DNA of 22,500 bases, from contig JAHBMJ010001731.1 in the NCBI GenBank assembly GCA_018398765.1, positions 1 through 22,500 on the forward strand, written 5' to 3'. The DNA comes from Chromera velia (taxonomy: Eukaryota > Sar > Chromeraceae). The position numbers and the translations under genes are program-made. Position 1 is the first letter of the stretch. Every line of letters begins with the position of its first letter. This document shows, in pieces, positions 8,270 through 18,208 of the stretch. The notes under the pieces are model-generated. The model searched no databases, had not been told where the DNA came from, and was given only the letters and a program-made list of their open reading frames with translations.

Positions 8270-11200
8270 CACCCCACTGGTACCTGACTGGCACCTCACT
8301 GGCGCCTCACTAGCGCCTCACTGGTACTTGACTGGTACCTGACTGGCACCTGACTGGCATTTCACTGGCATCTCACTGGTACCTGACTGGCGACTGACTG
8401 GCGCCTGACTGGCACCTGACTGGCATCTCACTGGCATCTCACTGGCACCAGGGGGGGGTCCTGACTGGCACCTCACTGGCATCTAAATGGCACCTGACTG
8501 GTACCTGACTGGCGACTGACTGGCATCTCACTGGCACCTGACTGGTACCTGACTGGCACCTGACTGGCCCCTCACTAGCGCCTGACTGGCACCTGACTGG
8601 CACCTCACTGACACCTGACTGGCATCTCACTGGCATCTCACTGACACCTGACTGGCACCTGACTGGCTCCTGACTGGCACGACAGTGGCACCTGACTGGC
8701 ACCTGACTGGCACCTCACTGGCATCTCACTGACACCTCACTGGTACCTGACTGGCACCTGACTGGAATCTGACTGACACCTCACTGACACCTGACTGGCA
8801 CCTGACTGGCACCTGACTGACACCTGTCAGTGACTGGCATCTCACTGGCACTTGACTGACACCTGACTGGCATCTCACTGGCACCTGACTGGCACCTCAC
8901 TGGCACCTGACTGGCACCTCACTAACACCTGATTGGCATCTCATTGGCACCTGACTGGCACCTGACTGGCGCCTGACCTAGCGCCTGACTGGTACCTCAC
9001 TCGCACCTGACTGGCATCTCACTGACACCTGACTGTATGGCACCTGACTGGCACCTGACTAATACGTGAATAGCATCTCACTGGCACCTCACTAGCACCT
9101 CACTGGCACCTGACTGGCACCTGACTGGCACCTGACTGGCGCCTGACTAGCACCTGACTGGCACCCGACTGGCGCCTGACTGGCACCTGACTGACATCTC
9201 AGTGGCATCTCACTGGCATCTCACTGGCGACTGACTGGCAACTGACTGGCACCTGACTGGCATCTCACTGACACCTGACTGGCACCTTACTGACACCTGA
9301 CTGGCACCTCACTGGCACCTGCCTGGCATCTCACTGGCACCTGACTGGCATCTCACTGGCACCTGACTGGCGAATGACTGGTACCTGACTGGCACCTGAC
9401 AAGCATCTCACTGGCACCTGACTGGCACCTCACTGGCACCTGACTGGCACCTGACTGGCATCTCACTGGCACCTGACTCGCACCTGACTAGCACCTAACT
9501 GGCACCTCACTGGCACCTGACTGGTAGCTGACTGGCGCCTGACTGGCACCTGACGTGCACCTGACTGGCACCTGACTGGCACCTGACTGGCACCTGACTG
9601 GCACCCGGCTGGCATCTCACTGGCACCTGACTGGCGCCTGACTGCCACCTGAATGGCACCTGACTGGCACCTGACTGGCAGCTGACTGGCAGCTGACTGG
9701 CACCTGACTGGCATGTGACTGGCATCTCACTGGCACCTGACTGGCATCTCACTGGCCCCTCACTGGCACCTGACTAGCACCTGACTGGCCCCTGACTCGC
9801 ACCTGACTCGCACCTGACTGGCATCTCACTGGCACCTGACTGGCGATTGACTGGCACCTGACTGGCACCTCACTAGCACCTGACTGGCACCTGACTGGCA
9901 CCTGACTATCGCCTGACTGGCACCTGACTGGCATCTCACTGGCACCTCACTGGCACCTGACTGGCACCTCACTGGCACCTGACTGGCATCTCACTGGCAC
10001 CTGACTGGCACCTCCCTAGCACCTGACTGGCACGTGACTGGCACCTGAGTGGAACCTAACTGGCATCTGACTGGCGCCTGACTGACACTTGACTGGCATC
10101 TCACTGGCACCTCACTGGCACCTGACTGGCACCCCACTGGCATCTGACTGGCACCCGACTGGCACCTGACTGGCATCTCATTGGCGACTGACTGGCACCT
10201 GACTCGCACCTAACTGGCACCTGACTCGCACCTAACTGGCATCTCACTAGCACTTGACAGGCACCTGACTGGCACCTGACTGGCATCTCACTGGCCCCTT
10301 ACTGGTATCTCACTGGCACCTGACTCGCACCTAACTGGCACCTCACTGGCACCTGACTGGCACCTGCCCGGCACCTGACTGGCACCTCACTGGCACCTCA
10401 CTGGCACCTGACTGGCACCTGACTGGCACCTAACTGGCACCTGACTGGCATCTCACTGGCACCTGACTGGCACCCGACTAGCACCTGACTGGCACCTGAC
10501 TGGCGACTGACTGGCACCTGACTGGCACCTGACTAGCATCTCACTGGCACCTGACTCGCACCTGACTCGCACCTGACTGGCATCTGACTGGCCCCTCACT
10601 GGCGCCTCACTGGCACCTGACTCGCACCTGACTGGCACCTGACTGGCGCCTGACTGGCACCTGACTGACATCTCACTGGAATCTCACTGGCGACTGACTG
10701 GCAACTGACTGGCACCTCACTGGCACCTGACTGGCATCTCACTGACACCTGACTGGCACCTTGCTGGCGCCTGACTGGCATCTCACTGGTACCTGACTGG
10801 CACCTGACTGGCAGCTGACTGGCATCTCACTGGCATCTCACTGGCACCTGACTGGCGACTGACTGGCACCTGACTGGCACCTGACTAGCATCTCACTGGC
10901 ACCTGATTGGCACCTCACTGGCACCTGACTGGCATCTCACTGGCATCTCACTGGCACCTGACTGGCACCTGACTGGCACCTCACTGGCACCTCACTTACA
11001 CCTGACTGGCACCTCACTGGCACCTGACTGGCACCTGACTGGTAGCTGACTGGCACCTGACTGGCACCTGACGTGCACCTGACTGGCACCTGGCTAGCAT
11101 CTCACTGGCACCTGACTGGCACCTGACTGGCACCCGACTGGCACCTGACTGGCACCTGACTAGCACCTCACTGGCACCTAACTGGCACCTGACTGTCACC

Positions 11201-11464
11201 TGACTGGCGCCTGACTGGCACCTAACTGGCATCTAACTGGCATCTTACTAGCACCTGACAGGCACCTGACTGGCACCTGACTGGCATCTCACTAGCCCCT
11301 TACTGGCGCCTGACTGGCACCTGACTCGCACCTAACTGGCACCTCACTGGCACCTGACTGGCACCTGCCCGGCACCTGACTGGCACCTCACTGGCACCTG
11401 ACTGGCACCTGACTGGCACCTGACTGGCACCTGACTGGCGCCTGACTGGCACCTGACTGCCACC
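8270..11464 (+). repeat. 11-bp minisatellite A, unit CTGACTGGCAC (about 290 units)
   Basis: The dominant unit is CTGACTGGCAC. Common variants are CTCACTGGCAT, CTGACTGGCGC and CTAACTGGCAC. Register is held over 3.2 kb. The unit contains no CpG. On the minus strand the commonest units contain no stop, and because 11 is not a multiple of 3 all frames cycle through an 11-residue PVRCQSGASQV-type peptide. The plus strand meets TGA repeatedly. I regard these frames as non-coding. Confidence 0.97.
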
Positions 11465-13571
11465 TTTTCCTCTGATTTCTCGCTGACTTCCGTCTGACTT
11501 CCCTCTGACTTCCGTCTGACTTCCCCCTGACTTCCCTCTGACTTCCCTCTGACTTCCGTCTAAGTTCCCTCTGACTTCCTTCTAACTTCCCCCTGACCTC
11601 GCTCATACTTCCCTCTGATTTCCCTCTGACTTCCCCCTGACTTCCCTTTGACTTGCCTCTGACTTCCCTCTGACTTCCCTTTGATTTCCTTCTAACTTCC
11701 CCCTGACCTCCCTCAAACTTCCCTCTGACTTCCCTCTGACTTTCCCCTGACTCCCCTTTGACTTGCCTCTGACTTCCTTCTGACTTCCCTCTGACTTGTC
11801 TCTGACTTCCCTCTGACTTCCCTCTGGCTTCCCTCTGACTTCCTTTTGACTTCCCCCTGACGTCCCTCAAACTTTGCTCTGACTTCTCTCTGACTTTCCT
11901 CTGACTTCTTTCTAACTTCCCTCTGAGTTCCCTCTGACTTCCCTCTGCCTTCCCTCTGACTTCCCCCTGACTTCCCTCTGACTTCCCCCTGACTTCCCCC
12001 TGACTTCCCTCTGACTTCCCCCTGACTTCCCTCTGACTTTCCAGTGACTTCCCTCTGACTTTCCCCTGACTTCCTTCTGACTTCCCTCTGACTTCCCTCT
12101 GACTTCCCCCTGACTTCCCCCTGACTTCCCTCTAACTTCCCTCTGACTTCCCTCTGACTTAGCTCTGACTTCCCTTTGACTACCTTCTGACTTCCTTCTG
12201 ACTTCCCTTTGATTTCCCTCTGACTTCTTTTTACTTCCCTCTGACTTCCTTCTGCCTTCTCTCTGACTTCCCCCTGACTTCCCTCTAACTTCCCTCGCGG
12301 ACTCCCCCCTGACTTCCGCCTGACTTTCCTGTGACGTCCCCCTGACTTCCGTCTGACTTCCCGCTGACTTTCCTCTGACTTCTTTCTAACTTCCCTCTGA
12401 GTTCCCTCTAACTTCCCTCTGCCTTCCCTCTGACTTCCCCCTGACTTCCCCCTGACTTCCCTTTGACTTCCCTCTGACTTCCCTCTGACTTCCTTCTGAC
12501 TTCCCTCTGACTTCCCTCTGACTTCCCCCTGACTTCTTTCTATTTTCCTTCTAACTTCCCTCTGCCTTCCCTCTGACTTCCCCCTGACTTCTTTCTAACT
12601 TCCGTCTGACGTCCCTCTGACTTCCCCCTGACTTCCCTCTGACTTCCGCCTGACTTCCCCCTGACTTCCCTTTGACGTCCCTCTGACTTCCCTCTGACTT
12701 CCCTCTGACTTCTTTCTGACTTCACTCTGACTTCCCCCTGACTTCCCTCTGACTTCCCCCTGACTTCTTTTTACTTCCCTCTGACTTCCTTCTGACTTCC
12801 CCCTGACTTCCCTCTAACTTCCCTCGCGGACTCCCCCCTGACTTCCGCCTGACTTCCCTGTGACGCCCCCCTGACTTCCCTCTGACTTCCGTCTGACTTC
12901 CCGCTGACTTTCCTCTGACTTCTTTCTAACTTCCCTCTGAGTTCCCTCTAACTTCCCTCTGCCTTCCCTCTGACTTCCCCCTGACTGCCCTCTGACTTCC
13001 CCCTGACTTCCCCCTGACTTCCCTCTGACTTCCCTCTGACTTCCCTCTGACTTTCCCCTGACTTCCCTCTGACTTTCCCCTGACTTCCTTCTGACTTCCC
13101 TCTGACTTCCCTCTGACTTCCCCCTGACTTCTTTCTAATTTCCCTCTGACTTCCCTCTAACTTCCCTCTGCCTTCCCTCTGACTTCCCTCTGACTTCCCT
13201 TTGACTCCGCCCTGACTTTCCTCTGACTTCCCCCTGACTTCCCTCTGCCTTCCCCCTGACTTCCCTTTGACTTCCCTCTGACTTCCCCCTGACTTCCCTC
13301 AAACTTCCCTCTGACTTCCCCTACTTCCCTCTGACTTCCCTCTGACTTCCCCCTGACTTCCCTCTGACTTCCCTCTGACTTCCCCTACTTCCCCCTGACT
13401 TCCCCTCTGACTTCCCCCTGACTTCCCTCATACTTCCCCCTGACCTCCCTCAAACTTCACTCTGACTTCCCCCTGACTTCCCTCTGACTTCCCCCTGACT
13501 TCCCCCTGACTTCCCTTTGACTTCCCTCTGACTTCCGTCTGACTTCCCTCTGACTTCCCTTTGACTTCCCC
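11465..13571 (+). repeat. 11-bp minisatellite B, unit CTGACTTCCCT (about 190 units)
   Basis: The unit CTGACTTCCCT or CTGACTTCCCC has the same length and the same CTGACT half as array A; the other five bases change from GGCAC to TCCCT. The switch takes about two degenerate units (CTTTTCCT, CTGATTTCTCG) and then stays regular. The plus strand is 80% pyrimidine, with a C-run every 11 bp. Minus-strand frames read RGKSEGSQREV-type peptides with an 11-residue period. Confidence 0.97.
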
Positions 13572-13611
13572 TGCTCTGCCACTTCCCTGCCTGCCTGGTC
13601 CTGGCTGCGTG

Positions 13612-13643
<32 letters not shown>

Positions 13644-13690
13644 CGCGCCTGTCTGCCTGGCTGCCAGCCTGCCTGACGCTGCCTGACTGA
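13571..13690 (+). repeat. CTGC tetranucleotide tract
   Basis: Follows array B directly. The purest part is a run of CTGC units around 13610-13650, flanked by degenerate CTG-containing units. Confidence 0.85.
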
Positions 13691-13830
13691 CTGACTCACT
13701 CACTAACTGACTCACTGATTGACTGACTGATTGACTGTGTGGTTGGGTGGGTGGGTGGTTGACTGACTGACGGAATGACTGACTTCCTGCTTGAGATGGA
13801 CTGAGTGACTGATTCAGCTGCAGGTGTGCG
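13680..13830 (+). repeat. CTGA/CTCA tetranucleotide tract with G-rich insert
   Basis: GACTGACTGACTCACTCACT-like units continue from the CTGC tract. At 13741-13758 the sequence GGTTGGGTGGGTGGGTGG interrupts it. This has three GGG runs plus flanking GG, enough for a two-layer G-quadruplex on the plus strand. Confidence 0.75.
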
Positions 13831-15350
13831 CATGTATTGTCTTTGCTGGCGGATAAGGAGGCGGATCTAGACGCGGGCAATGACCCAGACACTAGTCGAG
13901 GCAGACTCGGATTCAGAAATGCAGCGAGACAGAAAGAATTGTCGAAGAAGAAATGCGAGCAGGAAGGTAGACACATCTGCACATGCCAATTTGAAACCCA
14001 GGCTCAGCTTAGGACCGTCGAGAGTCTGATGTTCAACCAAACGCAAACAGACATGACAGAACGTGCGTGGAATGAAAAACCTTTGAGCTTTTCGTACCAA
14101 TGCGAATGCACACGTATAGATGTAGACGGGTGTACAATCGATGTAGACGGGTCAAAACCCCACTGTGAAGCACGCGCTCCGCGAATCAAGCTCGGGCCTT
14201 TCAGACTCGGCACTGCCATTCAAGCTCGCGCAATCAGAAACAGACAAACAGACACGCTCAGATAAAGAAAGGGCGGGGAGGAGACGGAAGAGGCATGGGA
14301 ACTGACCAGCAGCGATCCACATCGAATAAGCAGCCCTGCAGACGCCCTCAGCGACAAATTTACCGACAGCTAGTCCATGCAGAGAAGAGGCGACAAACCC
14401 AATGCACGAACACGAAATGAATGAGGTTCATCTCCCATTCCTTGACCGTATACAAGACAAAACCTAGATGTGTCGTCGGACAGTGGGTAGCTAGGCTGTG
14501 TCCGAACAAGGAAGGTGGGACGTCACTGACACTGCAAGCAGGAATCAGTACATACAGAGAATGAAGTTGCGTGAGCAAGAATCAGTGAATGGGTGAGAAC
14601 GCCCGCTGCTCCAATCGGCTCAACCAGAACATCTTCAATCAATTGATACGAAGGATAATCTAGGGGAGATGGGGCCGCGTGCATGTATGCTTTTGAGTGC
14701 AACCATTCATTTAGGTACATGCGCATGCATGCACATGCATCACATTCTCATGACTTCCGTTCTTGACTCTGTAAAGCAGGCCAAGGTGCAGCTGCCAATG
14801 GGAGCGTCTTTAGTTGACAGTATGGGGAGATCTTTTCACGAGATAAGAGGTGCGACTAACAGAGGTCTTTGGAGAACCTGCTGGAACGGAATCTGGTTGT
14901 GTGTTTTAGCCAAGTGTCGCTCGAGGGCGCGACAATACACTGCCTCGAAACAGCAGGGTCGACTGTGACTCTGAAAACCACATACCAGAACGGCTGCCGA
15001 GGAGCTGAAATGCCTGCGGAGGCTTAGGCACTGCGAGCGGCCCTGTGCCGCGGAGACCTCGTGGACACTCACTGAGTGAGCAACACTCGGAGACGGCAAC
15101 CTCAAAACAGAAGCAAATCGAGCAGTCCTGTTGCTGTGTATGTTCTCCTCATGTGTTCCAAAACAGACAACACCAACAACTTGGTGATGCCTGCAACAAT
15201 CGAACTCTACCGAGTGGACACAAAATGTATCTCTGGACAGCCTATTTTCATCTAATGTTTTAGAAAACTGACGAGAATTTCGGGTTTCGAACGCATGACT
15301 GCCTGATGCCGGGATGAAGGCTGCCGATCGACTCGATCGTGGCACTTCGC
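13831..15350. other. Region without a recognisable gene
   Basis: A + frame without ATG at 13837-14265 (142 codons, with IDVDG twice from a repeated GATGTAGACGGG) and a minus frame at 14836-15345 (169 codons, Ser/Arg/His-rich) are the longest. Neither resembles a known family. TGCATGC, an ApiAP2-type recognition word in apicomplexans, occurs inside GCATGCATGC at 14723-14732. Confidence 0.5.
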
Positions 15351-15360
15351 GGTCGCAGCG

Positions 15361-15402
15361 GCGCGCGTTTTTAATTGTACGCGCGCGAAACGCGCGCGCG
15401 TG
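15361..15402. repeat. GC hairpin / alternating CG tract
   Basis: CGCGCGCG (15380-15387), AAA, CGCGCGCG (15391-15398) forms a perfect 8-bp stem with a three-base loop. Alternating CG on both arms also favours Z-DNA. GCGCGCG occurs again at 15361. A CpG-rich stretch continues to 15440. Confidence 0.8.
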
Positions 15403-15606
15403 TCCATGCCACCGCCGCGCCGCTCGGCGCCGCTAGCTCCTTGCATGTATACGCTTTCCGGGGCCGCGCCTGTACGCTTTCCGAAATTAATTTTCCGGAA
15501 TTTTCTTTTTAAAAAAGGCCACCTGGCCTGGAAAATGGCCATCACTGGGGTTCAGTGGCACTTCAAAACATGCTCAGAGCTTCATGGAGCTGCTTAACCG
15601 CGCAAG

Positions 15607-16227
15607 ATGCTTCCCGGCACAGTCCCAGGACACCCCCTGACGGCCATTCCTGCGTTCGAATGCGCGAATCCTTTTCTTTCTGGATCTGCGATCAACCGTC
15701 TCCATTTGTTGAGCTGTTGTTCTTCCGTCTCAGTACGTCTCAGTGGCAAGGGCTCCTCGTGTCGGCAATCGGAAGCGATTGAGCTCATCTCTCTGAACTC
15801 CGAGCAGGTCAGCAAAGGTTCGCGGGGAAAACAGCCAGAAATAACCTTGTGCACGCTGAAAGACTTCGTTCATTCAGAATCATTCAGCTCATCTTGGACT
15901 CCCGTCTCCCGAGACGAGACGGTACCAGTCTTTGTGCAGATCGTCGATGCACTTTGGCTGCCCTTGCTCTTTTGCAGACGCCATCTCTTCTGCTCATGGG
16001 AAAAGGTCTCCTGGCACTTCTCCCCTCCTGGAAAGGCGGGTTTTCCGTGGCGTCTCCACCCAGAGACGGTTCTCGACCCCTGCGACCGTCTCGAGCCTTT
16101 TGCTGTCTCCTTTCACCCAGTCTTCGCTCGGGGTCCTGATTTCCCTTCAGGTGACGCAACTGCTCTCTGGGAACTTGCGTCCGTGGTCTTCTTGACGAGT
16201 GGAGACGTGAGCGACTGTTCACGGTGA
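15607..16227 (+). CDS. Hypothetical ORF, 206 codons
   Basis: ATG at 15607 to TGA. No family is recognised. The predicted protein has many Ser, Phe and Leu residues, no transmembrane segment and no signal peptide. The same DNA has splice-like signals (TTTTGCAG ending at 15977 and TTCAG|GTGACG at 16150), so part of it may be an exon read in another frame. It overlaps the GAGACG cluster. Length alone is the support, and it could be chance. Confidence 0.2.
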   Translation: MLPGTVPGHPLTAIPAFECANPFLSGSAINRLHLLSCCSSVSVRLSGKGSSCRQSEAIELISLNSEQVSKGSRGKQPEITLCTLKDFVHSESFSSSWTPVSRDETVPVFVQIVDALWLPLLFCRRHLFCSWEKVSWHFSPPGKAGFPWRLHPETVLDPCDRLEPFAVSFHPVFARGPDFPSGDATALWELASVVFLTSGDVSDCSR

Positions 16228-16322
16228 AGGCATGCGGAGCATTAATGCCGGTCAGTCAAACGGAACCGTGATAAGTCTCCAGAGACGCGGAAAGCAGTAC
16301 GCTCCGTAAAACCAGCCGTCTC
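15697..16322. promoter_or_regulatory. Cluster of 12 GAGACG/CGTCTC hexamers
   Basis: Copies start at 15697, 15726, 15736, 15903, 15911, 15916, 16051, 16063, 16087, 16202, 16282 and 16317, on both strands. About 0.3 would be expected by chance in 626 bp of balanced composition. The set at 15903-15921 is a dyad CGTCTC-CC-GAGACG with an overlapping further copy. Four copies have the (A/T)GAGACG form known from Toxoplasma GRA and SAG1 promoters. A regulatory role is inferred. Confidence 0.45.
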
Positions 16323-16406
16323 CTCAACATACTGACACTGCTTTCTTATGGGGACCCGTGTTCTCACAGTTATGCGGCCATGAACGTTTTGCTGCTCTCT
16401 TTGCAG

Positions 16407-16570
16407 ACTGTCGATTGCTCCACCGGTGCGCCCAGCATCACTTGAGGTCTTGAGAGTGTGTCAGGGCCTCGAATTGCCGCGGAGAGCCCTGCTCAGTTCT
16501 GGAGAAGAAAGAGAGCCCTTCCTCTGCTTTCTCACTCTACAGATTTGCGGAATTGATTGACAAGCCGGGT
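16407..16570 (+). CDS. Candidate exon (weak)
   Basis: CTCTCTTTGCAG precedes 16407, and CCGG|GTGAGC is a plausible donor after 16570. The segment starts ACTG, like the exon at 17125. One frame is open for 50 codons (LSIAPPVRPASLEVLRV at the start) but stops just before the donor. Exon status rests on the splice signals alone. Confidence 0.2.
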
Positions 16571-17124
16571 GAGCTCTCCTTCGATCGTATTTTTTCTCAG
16601 GTAGACGGGAAAGGGGGGGGGAATACGTGGAAATGAAGGGTTACATAGGTACGTATAGAGACGGAAACAGAAGTTGCATCTCCTCGTACCCCACTCCCTT
16701 CCCTTCACTTCTATTCTTCCTCCCTTTCCCCCCCCACCCTTTTCGCGCCATCATCTCTCCTCTCCCCCTCCCCTTCCCTCCCAGCACGAAAGACCGACAG
16801 GCAGGCAGACAGACAGACGGACTGGACAAGGGCGAGTCTCAGAGGGAGACAGGAGGACAGAGAAAAGCTGCAGAGATGTAGACGGGTTGGAATGGAACAG
16901 AATGGAATGCCAGGCCAGGCCCGTGCTTGATCGCTTTCTGGCTCCACTCTCTTCCTTCTCGCACGCGTCGAGTCCCACTTTTCTTCCTTTCTTTCTTTCC
17001 AGCCTTCTTTCGATGACGGGGAGTGTTGCGAGTCTGGGGATTAGAGCCCTTCGTCGCTTGCTTCACACACTTCTTACTCGGAAACTTTGAGTCATAACGC
17101 AACGTTCCCCCTGATTCTCTGCAG

Positions 17125-17302
17125 ACTGCATGTCGTCCCCTGAATCAACGGCCTTTCTGGGGTTTTATGCGGACACTCGTAGACGATGCGTGTTTCCGGA
17201 ACACCTGGGCAGTCCGTTTCCGCGAAGGGCCCCTCCTTTGCGCCTCTTTGAAGTTGACTTCTTCTCTTTTCGCCCCGTCAAGGTTAGTACTTCTTCTATC
17301 AG
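17125..17302 (+). CDS. Candidate exon A of a spliced gene, paralogous to exon B
   Basis: Bounded by TTCTCTGCAG|ACTG and TATCAG|GTCAGC. A nearer donor, CAAG|GTTAGT after 17282, is also possible. The open frame has two leading bases and then reads C-M-S-S-P-E-S-T-A-F; it ends near LRLFEVDFFS. Matching blocks occur in the same frame in exon B: SSxE/TA, RxxxV and LRxFxV. At the DNA level CTGAA(T/C)CAACGGCCT is shared almost exactly. With the later donor the exon ends in two bases of a codon, which the single leading base of exon B would complete. No known domain is recognised. The protein would be basic and proline-rich in the middle. Confidence 0.42.
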
Positions 17303-17712
17303 GTCAGCTCTCTTTGCTGTCTGTCCACCGTTATGCGAGGGAGGAAAAGGATGGAAGAGGAAGGATGTCCACTAACGGCAGAACAAAATCGGGGGGTCAA
17401 TCATACATCCGCGCAAAGCCATCTTTACTGCATTTGCAGAGCGCCTTCTTCGCAAATCAATATCTCCTGCCTTTCCCTCGCCTCTTCTCCTGCAGCACTC
17501 TGCTTCGGTCTTGCTGGCGTCTCTTGCCCTTCTCTCTCACCTAAATTCCCCTCATGTTCTTTCCACCCTTCTTCTCTACACCCACCTTGGCCTCAGCTCT
17601 CTCTCTCTTACCTCGTGAAACGTCCTGGGCTCTTTTTGCTTTCGATTTTGCTGCGAAAAAATCTCACTCATGCTGTCTGCATATCTGGTGTGGTCTGTTT
17701 GCTTCTGCGCAG
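17303..17712 (+). other. Candidate intron between exons A and B
   Basis: About 410 bp, strongly pyrimidine-rich, from GTCAGC to CTTCTGCGCAG. A + frame (17333-17890) runs from it into exon B, so retention would not cause an early stop. Confidence 0.35.
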
Positions 17713-17868
17713 ACTATTGTCCTCTGAACCAACGGCCTGGCGAGCGGTCTGTACGCACTCCGGTAGGATATGGGTGTCGTGGGCACCTTGTCGCTATGAA
17801 GACTTCCACCAATCCCCACGTCTACAAGCCCGGTCTCTGCGGCCCTTCAGAGTGAATCTTCTGTTCAG
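17713..17868 (+). CDS. Candidate exon B, paralogous to exon A
   Basis: Bounded by TTCTGCGCAG|ACTA and CTGTTCAG|GTCAGC. One leading base is followed by the frame LLSSEPTAWRAV ... SLRPFRVNLLFR. Shared with exon A in the same frame and order are SSE-TA, an Arg/Val block (GRIWV against RRRCV) and LRPFRV against LRLFEV. The donor and the following bases (GTCAGCTCT) are also shared. The pattern fits tandem exon duplication. No family is recognised. Confidence 0.42.
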
Positions 17869-18208
17869 GTCAGCTCTTTGTGGAGCGTGAGGGGACAGTC
17901 TGGATCCTCCAAAGGAGAATACTGAAGAGTGCATGAAAAGACAGAAAAGAAAGGCGGACAGCTGCTTGGTTGAGTCATGAACCCTGAGACAGGTGTGATC
18001 CACTTTTTTTCTCCCCTTTTCTGCTTCCCTCTGATTCTCTCCCTTGCCTGCCCCCTCCTTCCGTTCCTTTCCTCCCCTCTCTTCCTATTCTTCCGCTTCC
18101 CACCCCTCTCTGCCTTCCCCTGCGCCCCTGGTGTTGCTCGTTCTTCCCCTCGCATTCTCTCCCGTCTCTCTCTCCATTCACACCACATGGTGATTGATGC
18201 ATGGATTG
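17869..18208 (+). other. Pyrimidine-rich intron-like stretch
   Basis: Follows the exon B donor. It contains long C/T tracts around 18000-18180 and no gene. It leads into the 55-bp array. Confidence 0.4.

Noticed and set aside
7294-8313. Overlapping ORFs on both strands of the 31-bp repeat
   Set aside because: They arise from the near-palindromic unit, and all frames look alike; no independent coding evidence.
8439-13982. Minus-strand ORFs of 61-184 codons across the 11-bp arrays, encoding 11-residue periodic peptides
   Set aside because: An 11-bp unit without stop codons gives the same cyclic peptide in every frame. The ORFs end wherever a variant makes a stop, and no start context, splice site or codon bias supports translation.
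15280-15345. tRNA-like T-loop motif TTTCGAAC
   Set aside because: The flanking bases do not pair as a T-arm on either strand, and no anticodon or acceptor stem can be placed.
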